Shown in pieces: positions 47,358 to 59,200 of a DNA stretch of 64,000 nucleotides. This stretch comes from Diphasiastrum complanatum (taxonomy: Eukaryota; Streptophyta; Lycopodiopsida; Lycopodiales; Lycopodiaceae), in assembly GCA_029204225.1 (NCBI GenBank), contig CM055111.1, positions 20,927,854 to 20,991,853 of the forward strand, in the 5' to 3' direction. The translations under genes were made by a program, and so were the position numbers. How positions within the stretch are numbered: the first letter of the stretch is position 1; the number at the start of each line of letters is the position of its first letter. A model generated the notes under the pieces. The model did not search any database. It saw only the letters and a list, made by a program, of their open reading frames with translations, and was not told where the DNA came from.

Positions 47358-48181
47358 TGTGATACCACATATTTGTATATTTAATGGCAATATATTCTTG
47401 GAAATGATATGTGCTGGACAAATACATATTACAAAGAGGCCTATATCATTTTTCGAATATAATTGCTAAGGACTTGTCTTTTACTTAAGGACAAGACCTC
47501 CTGAAATGAACCGACATCTGTAATACGAAGTGACTAGATTCGTATCGCCAAAATGAACCATCAATTGTACAATTACATGTACTTGTAATTTATACATTAA
47601 TTAGAATTTGTAAATTGAGCGACGCACCAGGAAATTCAAGTGGTGTGTTTGTTTGCTCCGTAGGCTATAAATTCAGACATGCTTCATTCTCACACTATCG
47701 AGAGAGAAAGAGAGTTATTGTATCTTTGAGATTGAAGAAGTAAATAGAGCATCTAAGTTTATTTCCTTTAATCTTTGTTCTTCGCACTGTTGTGTGTGAG
47801 TGACATCGGGTCTACTAGAAATCTCGTATATAGTACTTAAATCATTCTTTGGTCAGACAATATAATATTTCATTACAATCGTTTGTTGTGTTTCCGTGAG
47901 TTGATCTAAAGAACTGTCTTTAAACTAATTTACCCGTCTGTGCAAAAACTTTGTGTTCGACATTTGAGTGAAATATCCCTTGGTGCAGTTTTTTCCACAG
48001 TTGCTGATAAGAGAAGTATGTATGTTTGTGAAATACTAGTCCCTGCTTGAGGACCTAAGTTGTTGATTTGTATTCGTGTTAGTAACGAAAATAATTGTTT
48101 CTAACATATTTGCGAACTACTTGAGTTCTTAACCATGACTGGGCTTTAGTTGTTGAGGACTTATAGAACACATTAGTTCAA
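47358..48181 (+). mobile_element. Family Y LTR, 3' end truncated
   Basis: It starts TGTGATACCACATATTTG after a polypurine tract; TATAAA is at 47666-47671, followed by a short GA-rich stretch. It aligns with 29450-28700 (minus) and its last part with 61051-61150. It stops at 48181, where host-gene-like minus-strand sequence begins. From the other copies the full LTR would be about 1.2 kb. Confidence 0.78.
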
Positions 48182-50060
48182 ATTCCTTCTGAACCTCTTG
48201 TTCAACTCTCTTCTTGCCTTTCTTTGCAGGCAAAGGGGATGGCTTCTCTGGGGCCGTGACAACTAGAGATACCTTTGCCATTTGAGTTGCCTACACATCA
48301 TTCTCGTCTTCAACAACAAGCCTCCCTTTCTTGTGTAGCTAAACTTGAGAGCTCTCTGAAGGCGGGTAATGATCTTCCTTGAAATCCACCCACCAAGGGC
48401 AAAACTTCACTTCCCACTCACTCAAGCTTTCTTCCCGACTGAGATTGGCTCTATTAGAATACATGCTAAGCTCTTTTTCCATGGATAACTGGTTCTACAT
48501 AGACATGAAAAGAGGCATTTCTTCAACAACTTCTTTGGAATTCAAATAAAAGAAGTATCTGCATATTCAATAAATATGACACAAATACTTGCACATTCGA
48601 TACAAGTATCCAACTGCAAACACTTTTAAATGAGCCACTGAAAACACCAACAATCATGAAAAGCATAAATAGACACTATGTAATTTTAAAGAAGAATAAC
48701 GAACCTGTAGTATTTGGGCACATCTCAAAGATACTTTCACACTCAGTCGTAAGTGCCTCATAAAAAACCTCTTTCCCACCCACATCCGAAATAGCTTATT
48801 CCCAAGTGGTATTGAGTACTGGTCACGAGCAACACTACCTCCCAAACAAATTTGTAGCCAATGACAATGCTTTTCATTTGGAACTTCTGCCAAACATAAT
48901 ACATTGAGCTTTTATATGCCCATCGAGAAGCTCTTATTGTCCAATGTCTTAGTGTAATGAGCCCATACCATTGTTCTCCATGTTTGGGATCAACAATCCC
49001 AAGAAACTTACTCATGCGATTTCCATATTTTCTACGGACTCAAAGCTCAATGTTTGCCCTCTATTTCAAGTCCACAGCGGCACCCTCTCTCTTTCCCAAG
49101 AGCTCCTTGACCTCACGTTCAATTTTGATGTGCACATAAAACAAATAATCAAGCAACACACACATATTTATGAATCCTTAGGAAGCTCTAATCTGAAATA
49201 GATCACCACTTACATTGAAGACTATCTTTGCCAAGATGAAGCACGTGAGTGGGTACCACGACAACACCCCCTTCTTGCGTTCAAGATTTCTTACTTTTTG
49301 TACTTGGGCCAACTCCTGGGGTATAAATTTGGTCTTAAAATAAGAAGTCTCACTCTCCTCCAACTTTATGATAACCTCTTCATTCAATCTATAAAACAAC
49401 AAAACACAGCTTAAGAAAAAATCTTATGACATAAACAACATCTAGTAAAGGACTACAAGCATTGATAGGAGGTTGAAGAGAATGAAACTCACTTGTTGAT
49501 TTGGTTAAGGGCAACCAACAAAGGCATAGAGTTGGATGGGGAGACTTGGATGAAAGTAGCCCTCACAGAAACATGCTTCTCCCTATCAAAATGATAGTTC
49601 TCATTTATTTCCTCTAACCATGCCTTAGTACGATGGTTTCCATTCCAACAAAGAAACATCTTATTAGAAAGATCAAGCCAATATTTTGTATGCAACAGTG
49701 CATTTTCAAAGGCCTCATTTCTTTCATACCACAAGGGGTCCCAGATAGCCTTGATGTCATCATTAACATTGATTGAAACACCACTCACACCATGCAAGGA
49801 CATCACAAAGACACCTTTCTCTTCAATGTACCCATCTTCCTTGAAAGTTTCTTTCATTATTTTTTTCCATGGACCAACCTGTCGCACACTCTCATGAATG
49901 TACGCCTTGCACAATGATATCGCATGGGTGGGAGACTAGGTTTGACAATCTTTAACCTTTTCATTGTGGCAAAAAGCATCTCAACATGAAAATTCTCATG
50001 AATATTAGATATGAGCTCCTCATCAGAAGAGGATGAAATACATTTAGGAAAGTTTAGATC
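48182..50060 (-). pseudogene. Decayed host-type gene with introns, possible ParB/sulfiredoxin-like fold
   Basis: Exon 1 about 50060-49493 includes NDDIKAIWDPLWYERNEAFE and FLCWNGNHRTKAWLEEI. Intron 1 is 49492-49389 (GTGAGT..TATAG, 104 bp); splicing makes an in-frame AA/A Lys codon joining NQIN to LNEEVIIKLEE. Exon 2 is 49388-49214, then a GTAAGT donor. Exon 3, about 49135-48705, starts VHIKIEREVKELLGK; its acceptor is not AG, and stops occur at 49061-49063 and 49040-49042. Intron 3 is 48704-48559 (TGCAG acceptor). Exon 4 is 48558-48182 and has three TAG codons where Gln is likely. The GNHR motif recalls the GxxR of ParB/sulfiredoxin-like proteins; that is tentative. Introns rule out a processed copy. 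Both ends are cut by elements. Confidence 0.7.
49389..49492 (-). other. Intron 1 of the decayed host-type gene
   Basis: Donor GTGAGT and acceptor TATAG are both consensus on the minus strand. Removing the 104 bp keeps the frame and the Lys codon at the junction. Confidence 0.75.
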
Positions 50061-50564
50061 ACATTTTATGTTATGATGGAAATGCTATCGACCCACTCAT
50101 CATGCGAGGCTACGAGAAAATCTACCTCTAGGCTCTATTTTTATCTAGCAGGGGGACCGATTTTGTGGAACTCAAGAAAGCATAAATCAGTGGCACTTTC
50201 TTCGACTGAGATAGAGTACATTGCAGCATGTCAAGCCTCAAAAGAAGCTATATGGATCAAGTTATTACTTCACGACTTACATCACACTCGTTCAATGCTG
50301 CTACCATTCTGTGTGACAATTTGAGCTGTATTTCACTGTCACTAAATCTCAGATTTCATGGCAAGTCTAAGCACATCGAAATGCAATATCATTTCGTTCG
50401 GGAAAAGGTTTTCTCAGGGCAGGTGATTTTTCAATATTGCTCCACAACAGAAATGATTGTAGACATCTTCACCAAAGCGCTTCCTAGGATCAAGCATCAA
50501 AAGTTTTTCAACATGTTGAACCTGACAAAGATTCTAAGGCACCAACCGTGGCCTGAAGGGGGAC
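50060..50564 (+). pseudogene. Ty1/copia RNase H C-terminal fragment and polypurine tract
   Basis: Plus frames give GPILWNSRKHKSVALSSTEI and EYIAACQASKEAIWIKLLLH (50073-50324), then after a frameshift KSKHIEMQYHFVREKVFSGQ and DIFTKALPRIKHQKFF. This is the end of copia RNase H. The polypurine tract GAAGGGGGAC (50555-50564) precedes an LTR start TGTTGG at 50565. The upstream pol is missing; the left edge abuts the host-type pseudogene. Confidence 0.88.
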
Positions 50565-50655
50565 TGTTGGAAATTAAGTCCACAATTGTCTCCTTGGTAA
50601 ATACTATTTCTATTTCAAGATTCTTCCTACACACTTATTGATCATTGATCTAGGG
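50565..50655 (+). mobile_element. Copia 3' LTR, first 91 bp
   Basis: It begins TGTTGGAAATTAAGTCC and is interrupted at 50655 by the family C LTR. The five bases before the interruption are taggg, the expected target duplication if this was an insertion. Confidence 0.7.
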
Positions 50656-51653
50656 TGTTTGCAGATTCTGGCTCTTCAGAATATGTTCGCTTTGACTTGT
50701 TCTTTCGAATCAGTTTCTGCCTGTTATCAGGCTCGTTTGGACAATTATTGGATGTTTTCTTGTTTGTTACAATGCCCAGGTCAAGCAAAAACAGACTTAT
50801 TAATGTTGTAGTATTTGTCCTGCTTGTCAGAGGACACTCAGATTGGTCACTCTTGCACTTAAGCACATGCATAAACGACCAAAATCAGTCAAGCATGCAT
50901 GCCAAAAACATTCAACCATAAAATCAGCATACAGAACCGTTGAACAATGACTGAAATTCTACTCTACTATTGCAAAAACAAGTTACAATCAGATCCTAAA
51001 CATTCTACACTTGCATAAATTCACAAAACTGAAACAAGAAACTAATCTATAGCACTTTAGCGGTCCAAGAATCAAGAAACCAACCAGTCTTCTGATTCTT
51101 GGACAACCCAAGAACATCAAAAACTAGAATGTTGGAGGTTATGCAAGATTTATGCCACACTTCTAGCCTATTTAGTTTACCTAAATGTTGATTCCTACCT
51201 TAATCCACAAACAAGAAATGAAATATAATCCACTCTAGGAAAGCATGAAAACTAATCCACTCTACTATCCACAACCACACACAAAAGATGGAAGGGCAAG
51301 ATCATGAATGCATCACTCAAGAAACAAGCATGATCAAGGAGCTCAATGAATGCACCAAACTCGTGGAGGCTCTTCTCATTTCAGCATGGAGTAGATACAA
51401 TACACAAAAAGCTCCTCTTCTCAAAGAGAGAGTCTCTTAAATAATCAAGAGAGCTCCCTAGGTGGCATCCTAGTGGCATTTCCACATTACACAAATTACA
51501 AGTGGAATAATGCTCTCCACTAGAGGTCACCATCAAAAGGTGGCTCACTCTACTTTCTTTGAGAGGGGTCTACTTGCATTTATTACTTTGACTAGAAATA
51601 CTAGTTCATACATGGTCATTCCATCTTTCGGGATTCACCATGAGGCTTACACA
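50656..51653 (-). mobile_element. Family C LTR, complete (3' LTR)
   Basis: 998 bp, starting TGTGTAAGCC and ending ..TGCAAACA on the minus strand. 50656-51190 matches 55537-56088 closely (shared ctgcttgtcagaggacactc, aaaatcagtcaagcatgc). TATA-like TTATTTAAG lies near 51437 on the minus strand. Confidence 0.85.
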
Positions 51654-53960
51654 GTTCTTGCTTGTCATTCCTAACTAGCATTTCTCGGCTCTCAGTCTTC
51701 ATTTGTCTCATCTTCTCATAGACCTCCTCGGTCCAAGGTGAGAGAGGTGCTCTTGGGTAGCTATGGCCGAGCATCTTGGGAATTCGTCAGAATCAGCCAA
51801 CATCATCCCACCCCTAATGTGTTGTAGGACCCACTGCAACTCCTATTGAATTTTGTCGTTCTGCTTTGCATTGGCATCTTCGATCGGCACTTGGAAAAGC
51901 GTAGACCCTCATTCACTTGCATAAAACCAAGTGTTTATTATTGCCAGTCTTTATCAAAACTGCTTTAAAAAATTGCCACAATGTAATCAGAATGTCTTAT
52001 TGCTATAGGTCGTTGACATTCTCAAAATTGGAGAGCTCCTAGCAGCTTCACAACTTGCATGTTGAGTGCTTTTCTCGTGTCTCTTTATTTTGTTGCATAT
52101 GCCATGGATGGCTTCACTTCTAGTTCCTAGGTAGATTCTAACTTCAGGGAGGTCTGTATCCTCCATTTTGCTTCTAGGCGTTTATGTAGTTCCTCTCTCA
52201 ATTGAAGTTCTAGTCTTTGTCGATGCTCTTTCCTTGACGAGAAGAGGAGAACCTTCGATTGGTAGGTCACACAAACTTTGGGTTGACAGTCTTCAAGGGA
52301 ATGGACTTACCAACAAATTGGTGGTAGGGACAAATTGGACGGATAACTTGGTAATAATAAGGAAACATGATGAAGGCTTGGTGGAAGGGTGAAAGAACTG
52401 ATAGTTCTACAGTTGTAGTCTTGGACCCTTGCAATGTCGAGCTTTGACCACTACTTCCTGGGTGAGGAGATCGCTTTATTTTGTAGGTTCACCTTGTCTT
52501 CATCTTTCTTTTTCTGCAGCTCTTTCTTTTGTTCTGTTACTTTTGGATCTCTTTGGGCTTCATAAGAGGGGATTCAACTATCATTGCTCCAGAGAGTTTC
52601 TTTTGATCAAGATCGATCTGACTCAATTGTTGCTTAAGTTTTCTCCTTTCTTCCTCAGCTACTTGGATATTTCTCTTTATGTCTTCTAGCTACTTCATCT
52701 GCTTCTTAATCTTTTTCGGCTGATCAACCATTGTAGGTAGTAGTTGGTCTCCGCAAGACACTTGCAATGATCTTTTAGCCACTTCGGTAAGACTATAAAA
52801 AACTGGGAATTTCTCAAAAGAATAGTGAACTGATGATAAACAAATAGATGGAAGGAAGGGTGGTGGTGGTGGTGACAACGATAGATGGTGTGGGCAATAC
52901 TCATGAGAATGGATGCAGATGTAAGGCAAGAGGTTGGTTGAAGAAAGAGATTGATTTCCCAATGCTTGTGCTTCTCTTTTTTGAAGGATCATCATCGTGG
53001 GGACTGGGGTACTTCTTCTGATTGTGCCTCTTTGGAATGCCCATTCGTTTTCTTAGCCTTGTCGTTATCGTTCTTGTTGATGGTGTTGCTGGCTATGTGG
53101 CTGCTCCAGTGGATGCCTCAGTGGATTCTTTTATATCCACTCCCCCCCGCCCCCAAATCTGTTGGTGGGGATGTTGTTATCTATAACTTGCATGTTCAAG
53201 GTTGGATCGGCGCTTGGAACATGTAGTTGAAACACGCTGTGGACGAAAGATTGAACAAATTTTAACTAAATTTGCTTCAATCTTGCTATAATTGACTCAA
53301 AGATGAATATGACGATGAGATGCAAGAATCAACTCTAACGTGATATGTACTTCACAAATTTTCAGTATGCTCAAAGATCTTAAACTCTGTGTAAGGTGAT
53401 CTGAAGGTAGATAGATGAATGAAAATGTGTTCTTGAGATGCTCTATGGAAGACTCTCGTGTAGTAGCTATTTCTCATGCAAAAATCAATCACACACTAGG
53501 AATGAAGAGGAACAAGGAAATAAACGAACTGTACAGAGAGTGAGAACTGTATAACACTTGTCAAACAAAACTTATTCATCAACATTGATAATTCACCTTG
53601 ACAATTGCAATATGCCATTTGTTTGTAGAGTAATGAGACTTACTCTAATATGTCCTTTTCAAAACAAGACAGCGTTGGTGATACTGAATCTATCATCATT
53701 GATAGCAGATGTTGTAAAATATAACTTGAGATGTAGGTATGTTTGAGGTACTATGTCCTGAGTCCCTCTCTGAGCAAGAGATTCAGAACCGAATCTCTAT
53801 CTGGATTTCCGATTCCTAGATTTATTGTGTATTGGCACATTGGAAATCTTATCAACATGTGAAAAGACAAATAGATTTGAGGATGCAGAAGGGGAGAAAA
53901 ACTGTGAATTCCTTGTGGAGGTTGCTTTTGGTTGGACATTGTAGCAGATGACAGAATATC
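51654..53960 (-). other. Conserved non-pol internal region, second copy
   Basis: It aligns with 9720-12035. On the minus strand near 52735-52610 is a clear coiled-coil-like frame: DIKRNIQVAEEERRKLKQQL, continuing SQIDLDQKKLSGA, the last part identical to the other copy. Other protein-like pieces (near 53100, 52200, 52050) are in different frames with stops. It matches no retroelement enzyme. Confidence 0.6.
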
Positions 53961-54900
53961 GATTTCACTTTCTTCCTACAAGGACTCATTTCATATTAGT
54001 GTCTTTTTGCATTATGGAGCTGGTGAATTGCATGGTAATGTAGAAGTTTGCAAGAAAATTCTCAAGTGAGCAGCAGGTTGAGCGGTTGGGTGCTACGGTG
54101 CTCATGTTGTGCTGTCGTGAGGATCTATCGGTAATCATAACTGACGTGGTGGGCAGGTAGGATCTCATTTGGTTGTTTTGGGCAGTCTTTGAAACTGTGT
54201 TTCCTGACACAATCAGAACACTCGATGTGGTACCTGGTCTTGACTGGACAATCAGCCATGAGGTGGCCGGTTTCACCACAGATGAAACATCTGTTGTTCA
54301 ATGGCCCTTGCGTAATGGCATAGACATCTTGTATGGCTAGTGATTATGGAATTTCAGGTGGATATTCATGATAAGTCAAAGAATGTCCATATTTTGATGG
54401 TTGTTCTTCATATTGTTGGATTGTATGTGCTTGGATAGGCTGATATGAAAGACAAGCATCAGCAGGATGCGTAGTCCGGCAATGTGGGCACCATATTGGT
54501 TTTCGTCTATAAGGTACCTGTGCAGGATTTGGCTAACCAATCATACTGCGTTGGATAGACTTCAGGACATTTTGAAACTTATCTATGAGTTTCTCCATTT
54601 GCAGTTGGTGTTGCATATTAAGCAACTCCAACTGGGACTTCCAAAGCTGATTTTGGATATCCTCGATCAGCTTCGAATTATGGACAAGAGAACATGGTGC
54701 TTTCTTTCCCTGGATTTGTCAACATTTGATCCGTCATCTTTCTCCTTGATGGCATCAAACATAGCTAACTTTAGGCTTGTATATTCATCATTGGATTTAA
54801 GCTCATGTCTGATCCATCTTGGAAGGCCGACTAAAAACCAGATGATGAGCATCTGTTCAGAGGGCTGTTCTTGTATCTGAGAAGATGGTGGTCAGTCGAA
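53960..54900 (-). pseudogene. Ty3/gypsy gag of the second gag-only copy
   Basis: Minus frames give MLIIWFLVGLPRWIRHELKS and NDEYTSLKLAMFDAIKEKDD (54852-54670), a linker with LLNMQHQLQMEKLID-type text, then a knuckle-like WCPHCRTTHPADAC near 54490-54450 and a second, CFICGETGHLMADC (CX2CX4HX4C) near 54290-54250. It is the counterpart of 8608-9508; here the second knuckle keeps all ligands. The 5' half of the gag core is missing before about 54900, replaced by the leader repeat. Confidence 0.78.
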
Positions 54901-54929
54901 ATTGCAATCAGAAATCTCGGTCAAAATTG

Positions 54930-55335
54930 CAATCAAAACGTGGATTCGGTACGGTCGAGATGGTGAGCAATCCCTACGGTCGAGATGGTGAACAACTCTT
55001 TCGGTTGAAGTAATGACTAGTTCCTTCGGTAGAGATCGGACGCAAAGTCTTCGGTCAAGATCTAACAGATGTCTTTGACAAAGTCTTTGGTCAAGATCTG
55101 ACAGATGTCTTCAGTCGAGATCTGACGCAAAGTCTTCGGTCGAGATGCCAATGGAAGCCTTCGATCGAGATTTCAGAAATGGCATCATCGAGATCTCAAA
55201 TTCTTTTTTTGTTTTTGTTTAGCACCTGCATCGGTCAAGATGGTAAGGAAGGGAGGCTTGGCTGAGATGGGAGAGAAGGCGCTCAGCCGAGACGGGAGAG
55301 AAGGCGCTCGGTTGAGACGTGACGGAGGGAAGTGC
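54930..55335 (-). repeat. Leader minisatellite, ggtcgagat motif
   Basis: The motif cggtcgagat or cggtcaagat recurs about 14 times, mostly 20-30 bp apart, between the primer site and gag. It matches, on the opposite strand, the atctcgacc units of 38683-38950. Confidence 0.8.
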
Positions 55336-55514
55336 AGAAGATGGGTAAACTGTGGGTAGAGGAGGCTGTAGAATGAACTGAGGTTGTATGTAGGACATGT
55401 GGAGGGTGGTTGCAGGTCATTTTGGGCTATGAACAGATCTTGAAATGTGTCACGTTTCTTGGATGGATCTAATCAGGGGTAGTGTTGCAGCATTGATCAT
55501 TTCAGAATGTGAGT

Positions 55515-55533
55515 GGGCAAGCGGCAACGGGCA
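55515..55533 (-). other. Degenerate tRNA-Asp-type primer site
   Basis: Directly inside the LTR end the minus strand reads ttttGCCCGTTGCCGCTTGCC, resembling TTTTGGCGCCGTTGCCGGGGA after loss of a few bases. Weak alone, but in the expected place. Confidence 0.45.
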
Positions 55534-55536
55534 AAA

Positions 55537-56088
55537 TGTTTACAAATTCTGGCTCTTCAGAATCTGTTGGCTTTAAGTTGTTCTTTCAGAATAGTTTTTA
55601 AACAGTTTTTGCCTGTTACAAGGCTCATTTGGGCATTTATTGAATGTTTTCTTGTTTGTTACAATGCCCAAGTCAGGCAGAAACAGACTGATTAACATTG
55701 TAGTATTTGTCCTGCTTGTCAGAGGACACTCAGGTTGGTCACTCTTGCACTTAAGCACATGCATAAACGACCAAAATCAGTCAAGCATGCAAGCCAAAAA
55801 CGTTCAACCATAAAATCAGCATATGAAACCATTGAACAATGACTGAAATCCTACTCTACTGCTGCAAAAACGAGTTACAATCAGATCCTAAACATTCTAC
55901 ACTTGCATAAATTCACAAAACTGAAACAAGAAGCTAATCTACAACATTTTAGCAGTCCAAGAATCAAGAAACCAACAAGTCTTTTGATTCTTGGATAGCC
56001 CAAGAACATCAAGAACTATAATGTTGGAGGTTATGCAAGATTTGTGCCACACTTCTAGCCTATTTAGTTTACCTGAATGTTGATTCCG
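55537..56088 (-). mobile_element. Family C LTR, 3' part (5' LTR remnant)
   Basis: It matches 50656-51190 over about 550 bp with few differences. The upstream part, including the promoter, is missing, cut at about 56088 by unrelated sequence. Confidence 0.85.
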
Positions 56089-56291
56089 TTGTTCACTCAG
56101 GCAACCCATGCATGACCCAGGTTGCTGTTGGCGGGAAGCATGTCCCGTCGACTTGCCTCGTGGCGAGGCCAACTGATACTTATCCACTGGTAGGTTCCAT
56201 AGTATAGTAACACAGTGATTCTACTTTAATTCTAACTCTCTCCCTTAAAGTAGAGTCTACTTTTTATACAGTCATATACATAGCTTTAAAG
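56089..56291 (-). other. Copia 3' flank, possible LTR start
   Basis: A purine-rich TTTAAGGGAGAGAG on the minus strand (56236-56249) follows the copia pol, and TGTGTTACTATAC follows about 20 bases later, a possible LTR start. It is then cut by the family C LTR. The GC-rich stretch 56100-56190 is unassigned. Confidence 0.4.
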
Positions 56292-59200
56292 TCAACAAAC
56301 TTTAAGTACAAAAAGCTTTGATCTAAACTTAGCAAACTTTTCTCCAATAAGTGGCTTAATGAAAATGTCAGCTAGTTGTTCTTCTGTGCTACAATGAACA
56401 ACATGAATTTCACGACTCAACAGCCTCTCATGTATAAAGTGATACTGAATCTCAATGTGTTTAGTTCTCGCATGGAACACTGGATTCTTTGCTAGCTGAA
56501 TGCCACTCTAACTGTCGCTATGTAAAGTCGTGGGATTTTTCTGCTTCATGCCAATTTCTTCCAAGATTTGTCTCAACCATATAGCTTCCTGTGCTGCACT
56601 ACACATTGCCTTATACTCTGCTTCTGTGGTGGAAAGAGCAATTGTACTTTGCTTCTTACTAGACCAGGAAAAGCAACTACCACAAAACTGGAATACATAC
56701 CCTGTGGTGGATCTACGATCATCATAGTCACCTCCCCAATCCGCATCCACATAGCCACACAACTAAGGTAAACCATCATGCTTTCTGTAAATCAAGCCAT
56801 ACTCTGAAGTGCCTTTCACATAACGCAAAATGCGTTTAGCTACCTTCCAATGCATTTTCGTAGGTGCTGTCATAAACTGACTTACAATGCCAACATCATA
56901 ACATATATTTGGTCTAGTCGTGGTAAGGTAAATCAAGCTCCCTACTAACTGTCTATATAGCGTAGCATCAAATGACTATGACTCATCAAGCTTAGAAAGC
57001 TTTTAACCTAGTTCAATAGGAGTGTTTACTGGTTTGCAATCCTGCAACCTAAACCTGTGCAACAACTCTTTGACATACTTCGCCTGTGTTAAACCCACTT
57101 TATGTCCTTTTTGCCACACTTATACTCCAAGGTAGTAATGCATCAGGCTGAGATCTTTCATCTCGAATTGTTCCATGAGGTCTTTCTTGATCATGTCTAT
57201 CATCTCTTGATTATTTCTCGTAATAATCAAGTTATCAACATAAAGAGCAATCAAAGCAACCATACCATCAAAGCATAAGACATATAGATTTGGATCAGAA
57301 TGTGTTCTCACCATCTCCTTTGAACAAAAGTAGGCATCAATCTTGCTATACCGCGCACGTGGTGCTTGTTTAAGACCATAAAGTGCTTTCTTCAAGCGAC
57401 ATACTTTATTTTCCTATCCCTTCGCTACAAAGCCTTCAGGTTGATCCATGAACACTTCTTCTTCTAACTCACCATTTAGAAAAGCAGATTTCACATCCAT
57501 CTGATGCAAAGGCCAACCAAAATGTGAAGCTAAAGCAACCAATAGGCGTAGAGTATTCCACTTACAAACCGGCACAAAGGTCTCCTCATAGTCGATGCCT
57601 TTACTTTGTGCATACCCTTTGATCACCAATCTTGCCTTGTGCTTTGCTATACTTCCATCTGCATGGTACTTAGTCCTGTATACCCATTTGCAACCAATGG
57701 GTTTCTTGCCAACTGGTGGTTCTACTAAGTCCCATGTGCTATGTTTAGCAATTGACTCCATCTCCTCTCCCATGGCCTTGACCCAAATGCCATCATCCTT
57801 CGTTTCACCATAAGTTGAAGGTTCTTTGCTTTGAATAATGCTAGATAAGAGAGCATAATTTGCTTCATACCTTTCAGGTAGTGTCTTCTCTCTTGTTGAT
57901 CTTCGTAGCTCTCCCTGGCTAGACGATCCTGAAAAGTCATCTATGTCGTGGCTCTCCAACAATCTCTCAAACCACTTAGGGAGCTTCCTGTCAGGTGATC
58001 GGCTTCCTAGTGAAAATGTATCCCACGGTACATCCTTCTCCTTGAATTTGTCACCTACAACTTCAATCCTTCTTGCACCAAAAGGTTTGTCCCTACCTCT
58101 CCAACCTGTCTCTTGAGGTTGAGTAGTAGTATCTTGAGATGTATCCTCATGTTCATCACTCGGAAGGTCAATGAATGGATCATCCATCATCTGGTGGTAT
58201 CCTTACTATACCATCTTTTCCACTGGATGTGTCTATCTTCTCAGCATCCTCGTCTTCATACATCTTGGATTCATCAAAGATAACATCACGGTTTATATGG
58301 ATTTTGTTTTCCACTGGATCAAAACATCTATAGCCCTTCACACGATCATTATATCCTAGGAATATGCACTTGATAGCTTTTACATCAAGTTTACGTCTCT
58401 CTTCCTTAGAATTGTGTACAAAGGCCTTACATCCAAAGATTCGCAAGTGGTTCACCTTTGGCTTCTTCTTCGTGAATGCTTCCTTAGGTGTTATCTTTGG
58501 TATGGCAATGGTAGGACTTCTATTTTGAAGACAGACTGCCGTACTGCATGCTTCTGACCAAAAATCTTTTGGCAGTTTCATCTCAGCTAGCATAGATCTG
58601 GCTCTTTCCACAATCATACGATTCTTGCGCTCAACTACACCATTGAGAGCAGGAGTATGAGCTTGTGTAAATTGTCTTTTGATCCCACATTGATCACAAA
58701 GATCATTGAAGTCATTAGACTTGTACTCACCTCCACTATCTGATCTTAGGACTTTGATCTTCCTACCTATCTGATTTTTGACCAATGCTTTGAAGCTCTT
58801 GAAGTTATCAAATGCATCTGATTTCTTCTTCAAGAAGTAGATCCACGTCTTACGTGACATATCATCAATAAAGGTCATGAAATAGAAGGCTTTACCTAAG
58901 GACATGGTCCTCATAGGCCCGCATAAGTCTGTGTGGATTAAATCCAGGATGTTCTTTGCTCTTGCAACACCCCCTTTATTGAACTTCTCTCAACGCTGCT
59001 TCCCATATACACAGGATTCGCACATCGATTTCAAGTGATCTTCTATGGTAGGCAATCCTGTTACCATCTCCAATTTTCTCATCAAGCTGAGGCTTCCCAA
59101 GTTCAAGTGACCAAGCCTCTTATGCCACAACTCAGTTTGCGATGGAATGGACAATACAAGTCCATGTTGCCCCTTTAATTGTAGCATTCAACCTGTACAA

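Larger units (their letters stand above)
50656..56088 (-). mobile_element. Gag-only family C gypsy element, second copy
   Basis: On the minus strand: partial 5' LTR 56088-55537, degenerate primer site, minisatellite leader, gag (54900-53960), a conserved non-pol region (53960-51654) and 3' LTR (51653-50656). The internal region aligns with 8160-12035 (plus strand) over its whole length, with gag-to-LTR distance of about 2.3 kb in both. No protease, RT or integrase is present. I infer a non-autonomous family using enzymes from relatives such as the pol-bearing copy at 37.5-42.1 kb. Its insertion interrupted a copia LTR at 50655. Confidence 0.75.

Noticed and set aside
46574-48181. Gag at 46.2-47.2 kb and family Y LTR as one element
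   Set aside because: The gag reads on the minus strand, while the polypurine tract and LTR read on the plus strand, so they cannot be parts of one intact element.
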